A DNA stretch of 64,000 bases from positions 4,588,001 to 4,652,000 of the forward strand of contig JAFEKR010000002.1 of the NCBI GenBank assembly GCA_019022495.1, written 5' to 3'. How positions within the stretch are numbered: position 1 is the stretch's first letter; each line of letters starts with the position of its first letter. The notes beneath the pieces were generated by a model. It saw only the letters and a list, made by a program, of their open reading frames with translations. It did not search any database and was not told where the DNA came from. Source of the DNA: Epichloe hybrida. Taxonomy: Eukaryota > Ascomycota > Sordariomycetes > Hypocreales > Clavicipitaceae. Positions 11,288 through 22,790 of the stretch are shown piece after piece. A program made the position numbers and the translations under genes.

Positions 11288-12690
11288 GAGCTAGTAGCGG
11301 GAGTGTAAACGTGCTAATAGTAATTAACTTAGGAGAAAGGGGGCTAGCATAGAGCTACTACTACCTAAACGTAGGAATAGGATAGTTTAATATTTAGAGC
11401 AGCAAGAATAACCCTATAATAGACTAGATCTAATTTAAATATCTAGATAATATAAAATACTATAATAAAATCATAAGCCTTATCCCTAGTAATAAAGTTA
11501 CTTAGGTATAGCATATTACTAAAGCTATTACTAAATAGGTAGCGGACCACGCCTAAGCTAAAGTAAAGGTAATAAACTATAATAATAGTAATATCTATAC
11601 TACTAAAGAAGCCCTTAAATAAGCCCTTAAAGAGGCTATTAAAGAAGGAACTAAAGGAAGTAACACTCTAACCTAGGTAAGCATTACCACTAGCTTAGCT
11701 CCTAAATAAATAAATAACTTACCTCCCCCCCTCTAGATCCCTAGCAAATAGAACTAAGAGGTACTTATTAAAGGGAATACTATCTAGGAATCACTCTAGT
11801 CTAGGGGTATAAAAGATATAGTAATAGTAGTAAATAAAGCCATAGGCTAGGCTATAGTAGTAGTAGCTAGAAGACTCCCTAGTAGGGATATAATTATTAC
11901 CTTTAAAGGAAACGCTACCTAATATAGAGAAGACTAAAAATAGATTACTAAAGTATTTAGGCTAGAGGTAGCCCTCTATTATTATATACTTAGCATTATT
12001 ATTAAAGGATTTCTAACTAAACACACCTCTCTTAAGAACCTAGCAATAGAAATTAGAAAAGCTAATAAGGTAAATATAGTAAAGGTAATAGCAAGATAAC
12101 CCTAGGGTAAAGGCACCTAAAGAACCACTTTAATACTAGGCCTAGCTAAAGTAAAAAATACTAATAAGATATACTAAGATAGTATAGTCTTTAAAGCGGA
12201 GCTTTTCTAAACTAAACTATATAATAAGACCCTATAACCCTAATAATACTATAATTACTTCTAAACAGGCTATATAGCTAAGTTCTATAAAGTAGCACTA
12301 AGGTATAGTAAGTGCGGAGCTAGCTATCACAAGGATAAAGAGTCCTCCTACCCTATAAAAGATAGACAAATAAAGGAGAACTATATCCTATACTCTAGAC
12401 TATACCTAGCCTAGTTAAGGGACTATCCTATCCTAAAAGAGAAGTAAAATACTACTAAAGTAAGATATCTTAAATAGCCCTCCTACTTTACTACTTGCTC
12501 CCTAAGTAAAGGCTTAACTATACCCTATAAGACCTAGTATAGTAGTAAAACCTATTATTATAGTAAGTAAAAAGAGAGAACACCTTATAAATATAGAATA
12601 AAGCGCTAAACAACTAAGATTAGGAAGCATTAAATAATACATAAAGTAACTTAAAGCTAGAATAAAGCTAGTATAAGATAGTAGTAACTA
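11288..12690 (+). pseudogene. LINE ORF1 (gag-like nucleic-acid-binding protein), RIPed
   Basis: Plus-strand relic with many TAG/TAA stops. Around 12290-12370 the frame reads FYKVALRYSKCGASYHKDKE, a damaged pair of retroviral-type zinc knuckles (C-x2-C-x4-H-x4-C with several Cys replaced by Tyr or Ser). That is the expected C-terminal feature of a LINE ORF1. The upstream part is Lys/Ala-rich in the readable frame, with long runs such as AKVKVINYNNSNIY. No intact start codon can be defended; 11288 is where the RIPed sequence begins. Confidence 0.6.
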
Positions 12691-12699
12691 ATAGCCCCC

Positions 12700-14513
12700 C
12701 TAATTAATATAATAATATTATAAGTCCTTTTCTAGAATATAAACAAGAAAAACAAACTAGTATATATAGCACTCTATTACTAGACTAACATAGACATAAT
12801 CACAATCTAAGAATAGGAACACATAAGAAACCTATAGCCCCTAGCACTAGGCCTTACCTAGTTCTAACTTACGCATTATAATAGACATAATATAGTATAT
12901 ATAAATAAGAAACACAAAGCAAGGTTATAGTTAGCCTAGGGAAGGACTAACTAGTTACTAGTAAAGCTATAAGGAGTTAATATTTACTCCCTTTACTTAG
13001 AGGGATATAGTAATAACTAGAACACCCTTATTCATATAATTAACCTAGAAGAGCCTTATAACTAAAGTATATTTATAAGTAACTTTAACTAAAAGTACCC
13101 CCTCTAGGATAAGCTAGATAGGAAAACTAATAGAGCGGACAAACTACTAGAGTTTATAGACTAGTAAAGGCTTAAACTTATTACACCCTAGGGCAAACCT
13201 ATAAGATAACATAAAGATAATAAAGATAGTACTATTAATCTAGTATAAGCTACGCTAGATATTAAAGTTTACTATAAAGGCACTAAAGATATCCCTAGAT
13301 CTAACTATATCCTATAACTAATTAGTATCTTTAATAAATAGTAGGAAGCTATCCCTTAGGTCCTTAGATATATATAGGGAGCTATAAACTAACTACATAT
13401 AAAGGCAGAGGCCATAATTAAACTCTAGCCTAAAAACACACTAGACCTATATAATAAAGAGGGAATAGATAACTACATAATATAGCTTATTATAAGCCTA
13501 TAATAGATTATAGATAAGGCAGTCCTAAAGAAGGCCTAGGGACTCCCTAGCCTAGAGGTATAGTAATTAAGGAAAGCCTAAGAGTTAGTTAGTAAAGTAA
13601 GGCAAGCTAAGAGATAATAGAGACACTAGAGGACTAACATAAACTAGTAAGCCTATACTAAGGTAAATAAGGACTAAGAATATATTATAAGGGAAGAGAA
13701 AAGAAACGCATAGAGGGACATATTATAAAAGGCTAATATATAGGAAAAGGACAGAGAGGTCTAGAGGCTTAAGAAATAGGCCTAACTTTAAAGCTAGCCC
13801 CCTAGAGCTCCCTAGACTCCCTAAGCTAGAAAGAAGCAAAAACAACCCTAACCTAGCTACTATATATAATAATAAGGCTAGCATACTAGCATAAAGATTC
13901 TTCCTTAAGCTAATAGCAAACCTCTTATATATACTAAACCTCTCCTTCCTAGAGCTAGAAAACACACTACTACTAGATAAAAAATAATTTAGGTAAGAGG
14001 AGATTAATAATATCCTAGTAAACATAGCTAGCTAGAAGGCGCTAGGAGATAACAAACTCCTAGCAGGCCTTATTAAAGCTTATAATAACCTAGCTAAAGA
14101 TACTATAGCTAAGCTACTAAATATAGTCCTAGAAATAGAATACTTCCTAGCTTACTTCTAAACCATAAGAGTAGTAGTAATTAGGAAACCTAGCAAAACC
14201 ACTAAGAAAATAAGGAGAGCTAATGCGTAAAGACTAATCTTACTACTTAATATAGTAGGAAAGATTATAAAAGTAGTAATAGCAAAGTAACTTATAGCCT
14301 TTACTAAGGTAGAGGGACTACTCCTTAAACTCTAGATAGGTAATAGGATAAATAAATTAATAAAAACTATAATAAGAGTCCTTATTAAATATATTAGGGA
14401 GGCTTAGGGAAAGGGTAGTATTACCTTACTAGCGTAAATAGATATATCTTTAGTGTTTAATAAAGTTAGCTACCTATACCTAATATACTTACTTATAAAG
14501 ATAAGAGTCCTAT
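12700..14513 (+). pseudogene. LINE ORF2, N-terminal half: endonuclease and start of RT
   Basis: One frame is readable for most of this stretch with stops only. The AP-endonuclease-like domain runs from about 12720 to 13350 with NNWNTLIHTINLEEPYN and then FVSNFNQKYPL, corresponding to the GDFN motif of LINE endonucleases (Asp/Gly altered). RT begins with LLNIVGKIIKVVIAKQL at about 14245-14300 and reaches IDISLVFNKVSYLYLIYLL at about 14435-14490, the LINE motif usually seen as D(V/I)xGAFDNVSH. The copia element at 14514 interrupts it just after this motif, TSD CCTAT at 14509-14513. Confidence 0.8.
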
Positions 14514-14771
14514 TGTTGATTCCTTCGGATCTTCATCGGTTCAATCGTGGCCAAAGACCAGACCAATTGTGGGTCTGGCGCGATGCACGCGATATGATTG
14601 GCTGCATTAATTCGCCACCCCCTTTTATGCCCCACATACGGATTTCGCCCACTTTTCTAGTATCTAGACTTTCCCTCTCTTCTCCCTCTTTCCTAGCTAG
14701 CTAATAATCTATCATTAACTTCGAATTTATACGGGATTTATTACCTACGCAGGACCTTGGTGTATCCAACA
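14514..14771 (+). repeat. 5' LTR of copia (LINE-nested copy)
   Basis: 258 bp, TGTTGATTCC...TCCAACA. It contains a strong inverted repeat, ccagacc-N7-ggtctgg, at about 14556-14576 and an ATTGG (reverse CCAAT) at about 14598. The open frame at 14453-14704 is a chance ORF across the LTR, not a gene. Confidence 0.95.
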
Positions 14772-17700
14772 CTAATTAGTGGTTAACTTCACAACCACAG
14801 ATAAGCTAGGTATCACAAGAAGAGACATTTCTACAAATACCACTGCCACTACCCCTTATTATGCTGTAACGGTTATTGCAGTAGAGAGGCATGACTACAC
14901 AAGTATACTAAAGGAAGAGACTAGAATCCTAGTTATAGGCTTATTAGGCTTCTAAGGAATTAATCTATTAACCCTTAGGCTTAGGGATATAACTTTATTA
15001 TATCTATCCAGGATATTATTATCAATTATTGATTTTATCATCTATCACAAGAAAACCAACTAACTAACCGAATCTATTACCACAAGGCATTTATTTCAAA
15101 CCTAACGTTAAATAACCTTAGCTAAGCTAGCTAACATATCTACAACTTCTCTATAAATATTCCCTTTATCTAACAGACCTTTAATCTATTTATATAAGTA
15201 TCTACGGCTTGTTTTTTACCCCCTTTATTATTAGTGCTATTCGCCCTATGCTTATCAGCAAGAGAGAGAGATTACCTCCTTCCCTCCTTTTTATAAAAAA
15301 CAGGAAGTAGTAATTCCTATTATTCCCTTATTACTTTTCCTGTCATTTTCTAGTTACTTTTAGAACTTCTATTACTTTCTTTATCTCTAGTGATTTATTC
15401 TTATTGCTTTATTCTTATCGCTGCTTTTACTACTTCCGCTGCTTTTTCTTCCGTTTTTCCTGTTTTCGCGATCTTCTAATTTTATTAGAGCGATAACGCT
15501 CCTGAAATACGAAAGAAGAACCTTACAACAGCAACGGGCAAACACAGGAGCTTAATTAGTAGCAAAAATAACAAATTAGTAACGTTCCTTTTATAGTTAA
15601 AAATAGCAGAGGAATCTAGACCTTCCACGAGAGGAAGGGCTACTAGTAATAGTAAGGCTCTAATTATCACCCCTAAGAGACCTTAAAGGCATGAATTACC
15701 CCTATGCCTTTAATAGCTTACTCACGAATTCTCATATAACTAGAAAGAATCTATTAAGCTAGATCCAGAGACTACTACGTAGCTCAAGCTTAATAACTAG
15801 ATTACAAGATTCATTAACCTTAGTGAGTATTAAGGATAGAGAGATAATAACCTATAGGAATCATTCTAAGAAGACTTTAAAGGCTAGTCTAAAGACACCT
15901 TCAAAAGGGCATCTAAGGATATTATTAGAGAATTACGTAATTCTTTACAAGATCACGGCGTCCTTATTAGGCGAGGCCTAGGATATTCAATCCTAGCATT
16001 ACTTAAGGAAGTGCTTTATTAAACCTTAATGCCCCTTTAGTTATAGGAAAGATCACAAGAAAGACCATAATCTTCCGAACCCCTAGAACCTTAACATTAA
16101 CAGCCCTAATAACTTACCCCAGAAATTAACCTTCCCTAACCCTAGAGATTGCTTAAACCCTTATAAGAACCCCCACGACAATCCCTATTATATCAATAGC
16201 TCCATCCGGACAATTATTATTAAGAACAACTAGTGAACCGTTATTCACAACAAATTATGCCTTTATAGCAATTCCCCTCTAAAGATTAGATTACAAAGAA
16301 GATCTTAGAGCTTACAAAGATATATAAGAATAGCAACTACTATAGTGGAAAGCTATATAACTTCTTAATGCTAAAGATTACGCTCTTTAAAAACAAGTAT
16401 AATAGAATTAACCTTCCTCAAACGCATTATTAGAAGGCTTTCCCTATTATATTAATAGGTAATGCTAAGTAATACTACCTTAATTACCTCTTTAGGAATA
16501 ACTATTCCTATAAAGAGATAATTACTTACGTTTATTAACGCTTTAAGATAGAAAGTAACTAGCAATTCTATTACTACAAATAAAGTAATATAACGCTAAA
16601 GAGCATAATTAAGAGAAACCCTAATAAAAGCAAGCTTAAGTGCCTTAAGATTATGTTATTAACCCTTAAGAAGATCCATAGAGGCCTATACCTTACTAAG
16701 ATAGTAAATACCAAACTCTACAAGCAAGCCTTAAACGCTATAGCTAGTATGCCTAAATATTAGATAGTAAAATACATACACTCCACAGGCTTTAAGAGTC
16801 TTACTAGAGACCTCTATAAGGTAATTACTATCACGGAATTAAATAAGAAGTCCTCCTAATACCTTTAGTACTAACAAGAAGACCCTCCAGAGGCCATATT
16901 CACTAATTATCAGTATAAACAGCAATTATCCCCGTATGGCAGAGGAAGCTATTACAGGCAAAGCCCTAGGCTAAGCACTAAGCGCTGCTTTATATACAGT
17001 AAGAGCGGCTACTAGTCTTCTAATTACTTCACTAAAGAACATTAAAAGGAAAAGGACCGCTAGTAAGCTAGCAAAACACATTATACACCCCCTTTAGAGA
17101 AAAGATTCTAGGCATTCCTTGCCTCCTATAAAGGGCAGGATAATAATAAGCCTAATAAAGGCTTAGGTTAGAATTAGGAATTATATCTTTTAGCCTATAT
17201 AGAAGCTAAAGATAATAATAATAATATAAAGAAGCTACTATTAATAGCACACCTAAGCATTACATAATTCTTCTACTCCAGATTACAAACCAACCATAAC
17301 ACCGCTAATATTAATATCCTCACAACCCTAAACAATTAAGCCTTCTAACACACATTTCTTAGGCAGGAGCTCTACAAGCTATAAGAGTGTAATAAAGGCT
17401 TAATTTACTATATCTCTAAAGAACGCTATTCTAAAGAGGTCTTTAGAGGGATTATACCTAATACTAGCGCCGCAGGAAAGTTAACTACAGGAGAGGCATA
17501 AGTAAAGGCTCTATTAAGATTAATGCCTTTATTAAAGGTAACCCCCTATAAACCCTAAATTATTACATTTAGCGCCAGATTAGTAGTTACAAGAGGAATC
17601 CTTTATATGCCCACAGAACTTAGAGAGCTTGAATTCTACGTCCTTAATATAGCTACCCCCTTTCTCTTCTTAATCACCAATATAGATAAGATGCAAGTCA

Positions 17701-20700
17701 AGATTAATAACCTTGCTAACATACTCATCTAAGGCAACAAGACTATACCTATTATGTGATAATAGGGATATCCTTAGTAGTTACTAGAAGCAAAGGAAAC
17801 AGTTGCCTTTCACCTTTCAGAAGGAGATATCCATTAATTACATTATTAACTTAGTTATCCTTCCGTTTAATAACTCGCAAAGATCCTTCACTAAGCTAGT
17901 CACGAAGTTAAGCGCTAGGCAATTAAGGAATTAACCAAAGTCTACCACTATTACTAGATACATAGAAAGGCCCCCGGTTGATTTAAGTTCATAATCAAAG
18001 ATAACCACGAATTCAACTATAAGATCATCGTTAATATCATACAAATCGATAGCCAACCAGTGCTTCACATCGTTAATTTAGTAACATCGTTCTAGGTAGC
18101 CTAATTCCTTAATCTAAAGAAGCAGAAGGCTTAAGATATCTAGGATGCAATCCGCGAATATTAGATTAATACTTATCTCGGACCTCTAGATTAGATCATT
18201 TACAATGCTAGCAACAACTTCGCTTCCGCTAAGTTTAGATATTATGCTTAATTAATGTTAATTAAAACCAGTAAGATACTAATCAAAGCCTACAATAGCA
18301 TTAGAAAGGTTAAGAGATACCACGGACCTCTACGCCAAGCCTACAATATTATCACAGACTTAATTAGAACGGATCTTACGCTAGAGCAACGCCTCTAAAT
18401 AGCTATTAAGGCTATTAACAACTCTATAGGCCCAAATAGTATTATCCTAACTATGCTAGTCTTTAGAGGCTACCTATAGATAACAGATAAGTTGCTACCA
18501 AGTATCTCTATTATTTAATATACTAAGGCAATTCACAAGGTAACGGACAAAGTCTAATGTCTTCTAGCTTCACAGCAGGTCTATAATGCCCTTAGAGCCT
18601 AGAATAGCCCTAACATAGCGCCTATACATTAGCTACCTCTGTAAGCTAATATACGTGTATAAAGAGAGAAAGGTAGCTAGCATAGCCTATATAAGCTACT
18701 TACCACTAACAAAGAGACCTATACTATTAATATACCCTATAGCCTAGTAAAGTTTCACTCTATAGTAGTAAAGCCCTATTACAAAGACCTATGTATTATA
18801 GAGGAACTAGAGTAGTAGGAGATAAAGCCCTATAATATACTAAAGTAGCAGGAGATAAAGCCTAGTAACGCAGAGGAAGAAGCAACTATATAACTAACTA
18901 CTACTAATAAAAGAGATTCTCTAACAGAAGATAGCAAAGAGTAGCAGACACTAGCTAAGAGAAAGCAAGGGAGACTAAGAAAGGCCCTTATAATATAATT
19001 TATAAGTGTAGGAGAGTCTGATAAAGAGGCTTATAAAGCCTAAAAGGCCCTAAGGGGAAGCCGTCAAGTTAAAGACTTATTACCACGCCCTAAAGGAATA
19101 AAAGTAAGGAAAAAAAGACCTCATAGCCCTAAGAAGGACATTAGCCTAGTTTAGCTCTATGTACTTATAAACAAAGATTAAGAGGAGGCCTTTATTTAAG
19201 AGATTATAACCAGAGGGATGCTAAGCATAGCATTCCTTACAGCGAAGGAAGAGGCTAATTAGAACCTTACCCTTTAGCTCCGCCAAGAAGGAAGGATCAT
19301 AACCCTAGGAAAACCCTTCGAGCAGTCTAATCAAGCTAAGATCAATGCTTTACAAGCTCGCAATATGTTTAAATTTGTTAAGTTTAACCTAGCGAAGCAC
19401 AGAGGTCACAGAATCTTCGATTCTCATATAGTCAGAGAGATCAAAGGCAAAGGAACGGATTCGCTATACAAGAAATCCCGCCTCGTTATACAAGGCCACA
19501 ATGACAAAGGAAAGGAATTTATCCTAACGCAATCGCTAACAATACAACAAGCAAGCCAACGACTAATCATAGCTATCGCTCTATCATTAAGAAGAAGAGG
19601 CATCTACCTTTGGATTCACGATATTACACAAGCCTACACTTAATTGCACACGGTGCTAACGAGGCTAATTATCATAAGATTACTAAAGCAAATTGCACAT
19701 CTCTTTCTAGAAGGGACTGTAATCGAATTAATCAGACCTCTTTACGGGATTACAGAGGCCGGAACCCACTAGTAGGCAATGTACTTCCGTTACTACAGGG
19801 ATAACCTTAATATAACAACCTTAACCTACGATCCCTGCTTGTTAATCATAGCCCTAAATAATAAGAATCTCTTTAGCATCGTTAGAATGCAAACCGATAA
19901 TACATTAGGCCTAAGCAACGATAACTTCTTCTAAAAAGAAGAGAAAGAGCTCTAGAAGGCTAATTTTATAGCTAAAGAAAAGCAATAATTAACCGCCAAG
20001 AACCCCCTTATCTTCAACAGCTATATCTTAACCTAGAATACTAATAATTTACTAATCTTAACCTAGAAAGGTTAGAGTTAGAAGATCAAGGAAGTCAATC
20101 CTTAATTCTTAACGGTAAAGCAAGATTACGTAAAGTAACAAGCGCAAGGAAGCTACATTGCAACTATGTGTCAACCGGAGGCTTTATACAACCTATTAAT
20201 TACAGCTTAACACCAAGAACCCTCTAGGGAAGATATCACATGCCTTAATAAACGCCTTAAATAGCAGATTAAGAATTAACAACGCGGACTATAATACATT
20301 CCTTTGGTTCTTAAAGAGGCGAAGCTCTTTGTGTTTATAGATGGATCACTTGCCAACAACAAGGATTTAAGCTCACAAATCAGATACGTGATTATAATTG
20401 GTAACGAGATAATGTAAGACGACAATACCTTTATTATAAAAGGCAACATTATCATATACAGCTTAATAAAGAGCAAGAGAGTTACTTATAGCGCGCTTGC
20501 CTCCAAGTTATACAGCATGGTTCAAGGCGCAGATATTACCTACGCAATTTCCATGACTCTACATTAGATCATAGATTAATTAAAGATGCCTCGAATTCCT
20601 ATGATTCTCTGTACTAATTCTTTTTCGTTATATAAATATCTTATAAAGCTAGGAACCACAAAGGAGAAGAGACTAATGATTAATATTATAGCTCTTTATT

Positions 20701-21041
20701 AATCATACGAAAGGCATAAGATCTACGAAGTCAGGTGAATTAACGGTAACGACAATCCGGCAGATGCAATGATAAAAGCATTGCTAAATTTATTACTTTT
20801 CTCTTTAATTAATTCGAACGAATTAACAATTTGTGTTAAAGGATAGGTAAAGAGACCTACAATATTAGGAAACAGGAGCTTAGGCAAGGAATAATAGATT
20901 AATTTAATTAACCAATACCGCGACGGCTAATCAGAGCAGCGGATTCCTATTAAGGGATCCACTTATGTACACTTTCCTTCAATCTAATTTTTATTACGTT
21001 TTTAAGCTCTTTAGCCACAAAGGAAAAAGAGAGATTGCTAG
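14772..21041 (+). pseudogene. copia gag-pol relic (LINE-nested copy)
   Basis: Domains in order: gag from roughly 15480; zinc knuckle at about 16980-17045 (RCFIYSKSGY...SSNYFTKEH, Cys/His partly lost); protease region about 17500-17750; integrase about 17815-18530, with LHYQLSYPSV, VNIIQIDSQPVLHIV, IIYNASNNF (consensus HDAGTNF, catalytic Asp now Asn) and NSIRKVKRYHGPLR (catalytic Glu now Lys); RT from 19365, with an open 92-codon piece reading KSRLVIQGHNDKGKEFILTQ and IYLWIHDITQAYT; RNase H about 20280-20580 with FIDGSLANNKDLSSQIRY, the first Asp kept. Stops and frame breaks are everywhere else. The loss of both integrase residues shows the protein could not work even if translated. Confidence 0.88.
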
Positions 21042-21299
21042 TGTTAATTCCTTCGGATCTTCATTGGTTTAATCGTAGCTAAAGACCAGACCAATTGTGG
21101 GTCTGGCGCGATGCACGTAATATGATTGGCTGCATTAATTCGCCACCCCCTTTTGTGCCCTACATACGGATTTCGCCCACTTTTCTAGCATCTAGACTTT
21201 CCCTCTCTTCTCCCTCTTTCCTAGCTAGCTAACAATCTATCATCGACTTCGAATTTATACGGGATTTATTACCTGCGCAGGACCTTGGTGCATCCAACA
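21042..21299 (+). repeat. 3' LTR of copia (LINE-nested copy)
   Basis: 258 bp, TGTTAATTCC...TCCAACA, followed by the TSD CCTAT at 21300-21304. It keeps the same ccagacc...ggtctgg palindrome as the 5' LTR. Confidence 0.95.
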
Positions 21300-22790
21300 C
21301 CTATAATAGCTAATAATAGTAATACAAAGCTTCCTTATAAATAAAATAAGCTAGCTTAGCTTTAATAAAGAACTCTCTAGACTATTTATAATTAAGGCTA
21401 GTACCCTATAAGAATTACCCCTCTCCCTAATTCTTTTCTTACTTTACTTAGTAAAGCTTTATATTTGCCTCTAGGCTATCCTAGGCATAGTAGCTATAGG
21501 ATTTATAAATAATATAAATATAGTAGCCTTTAGTAAGAATATAGCATAGACCTAGAGGAGACTAGAAGCTATGTAAAAGATCTATAAGAAATAAGTAAAG
21601 TAAGTAGAAGTTAAGTTTAACCTAGCTAAAACTAAACTTATATACTTTAGTAAGTCCTATAGACCTCCCTAGGCTAGAGTTTAACTTAAAGTAAAGGAGA
21701 TAGTGCCTATAAAATTATATAAATTCCTAGGAGTATAGGTTAATAGAAAACTTAACTAAAGTACTTATAGAAATATCCTTAAGGGTAAGTTAGCCTAGTA
21801 GTAGCTTACACTCTCTAAGCTAGTAGTATTAGCCTAGGGATATAGCTTTAGAGATACTAGACTCCTATATATATAGGTAGTCTAACCTATCCTTACCTAT
21901 AAAGTAAGCACTTACTATACCCTTACTAAGAAGGGGGGATAGCTAAGAGAAGTAGTAAAAAGCTTTATAGTAAATTAATTAGCCTACCTCTAGATTATTA
22001 TAAGGGCATTTAAGGCCACACCTATTACATAACTAGAAGTTAAGACCTATATCCCCCCCCTTAACCTTTACCTAAATAAAATAAAGTAAAGGTTTAAAGA
22101 TAGAATTATTAATAGTAGGATAGTAAGGATAATCTAAGCTATAGCTAACTTAGTTATAATAGTACTATACTATAGAAGAAGACCCCTACCTATTAATAAT
22201 AAACTAGATATAGACCTAGATAAGGAATAGAAGAAATAATAGGAGGACTAGTATAATAAAGAGAGGCTAGCCTAGAGTAAATGTATTAGAGAACTAACTA
22301 AAGACCACTTACCCTCCTATAACCCAAAGGAAATCTAGGAATTCCACACTAATATAGATAAGCATATCTCTTTAATAATTATCTAACTATATATAGGAAA
22401 GATAAGCCTAAATAAGTTCCTATTCTAAAGAAAGGTTCCTAGGGTAGTTTTGCCCCTATATAGCTATAGTTAAGCTATAAAAGACTAATACTATATACTA
22501 GTTAATTATAGTAAATATAACCATAGGTAACCTTAGCAGTGATAGCCCGCTAACATATAGGAGGTAAGGCTAGCCCTAAATAAACCTTAAAAAGCAAAAT
22601 ATTTAGCTAAATAGTTCCTTAGTATAAGACAACTCTAATATTACTTATTAGCATAGAAGCTAGCTATAAGATAGCTTGGAATACTACTAGACCTAGGCTA
22701 AATCCATTAATAGATAGAAAACCTTCTAATCACAAATCTAGCACAAGGGACGGAACGGATAGTATAGGCACAGAGGTAGGCTAGGGGAGG
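21300..22790 (+). pseudogene. LINE ORF2, C-terminal half: rest of RT and C-terminal Cys/His region
   Basis: Continues ORF2 after the copia. At about 21480-21560 the frame reads GIVAIGFINNINIVAFSKN, the place of the F/Y-x-DD catalytic motif of LINE RT (usually FVDDVNILA); both Asp codons now read Asn. Next comes LERVHEK/ECARRHGAKFAPEK-like sequence in damaged form, then PPLNLYLNKIK at about 22050. At about 22385-22530 it reads GKIGLNKFLFQRKVP and then a C-x-C...H-x3-C pattern (CSCSQ...YHILVNCSKYNHR), typical for the C-terminus of Tad/I-type ORF2. An RNase H domain may lie between the two but I cannot pin its residues. Confidence 0.78.

Larger units (their letters stand above)
14514..21299 (+). 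mobile_element. Ty1/copia LTR retrotransposon, full length (6786 bp), inserted in LINE ORF2
   Basis: Both LTRs are 258 bp (14514-14771, 21042-21299), TGTT...CAACA. The TSD CCTAT is at 14509-14513 and 21300-21304. The internal region on the plus strand has gag with a zinc knuckle, protease, integrase, RT and RNase H in copia order. By eye the two LTRs differ at about 15 sites, all transitions, as expected from RIP rather than neutral drift. Of the five copies of this family in the window this one retains the longest open RT piece. Confidence 0.95.

Noticed and set aside
13723..14025. 100-codon minus-strand frame in LINE ORF2
   Set aside because: Antisense to the Lys-rich part of ORF2; no start context or homology.
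14453..14704. Open frame over the copia LTR (similar at 40509-40778, 47042-47281 and 63448-63639)
   Set aside because: The frame is shared only because the LTRs are homologous; it starts or ends in unrelated flanks and has no known domain.
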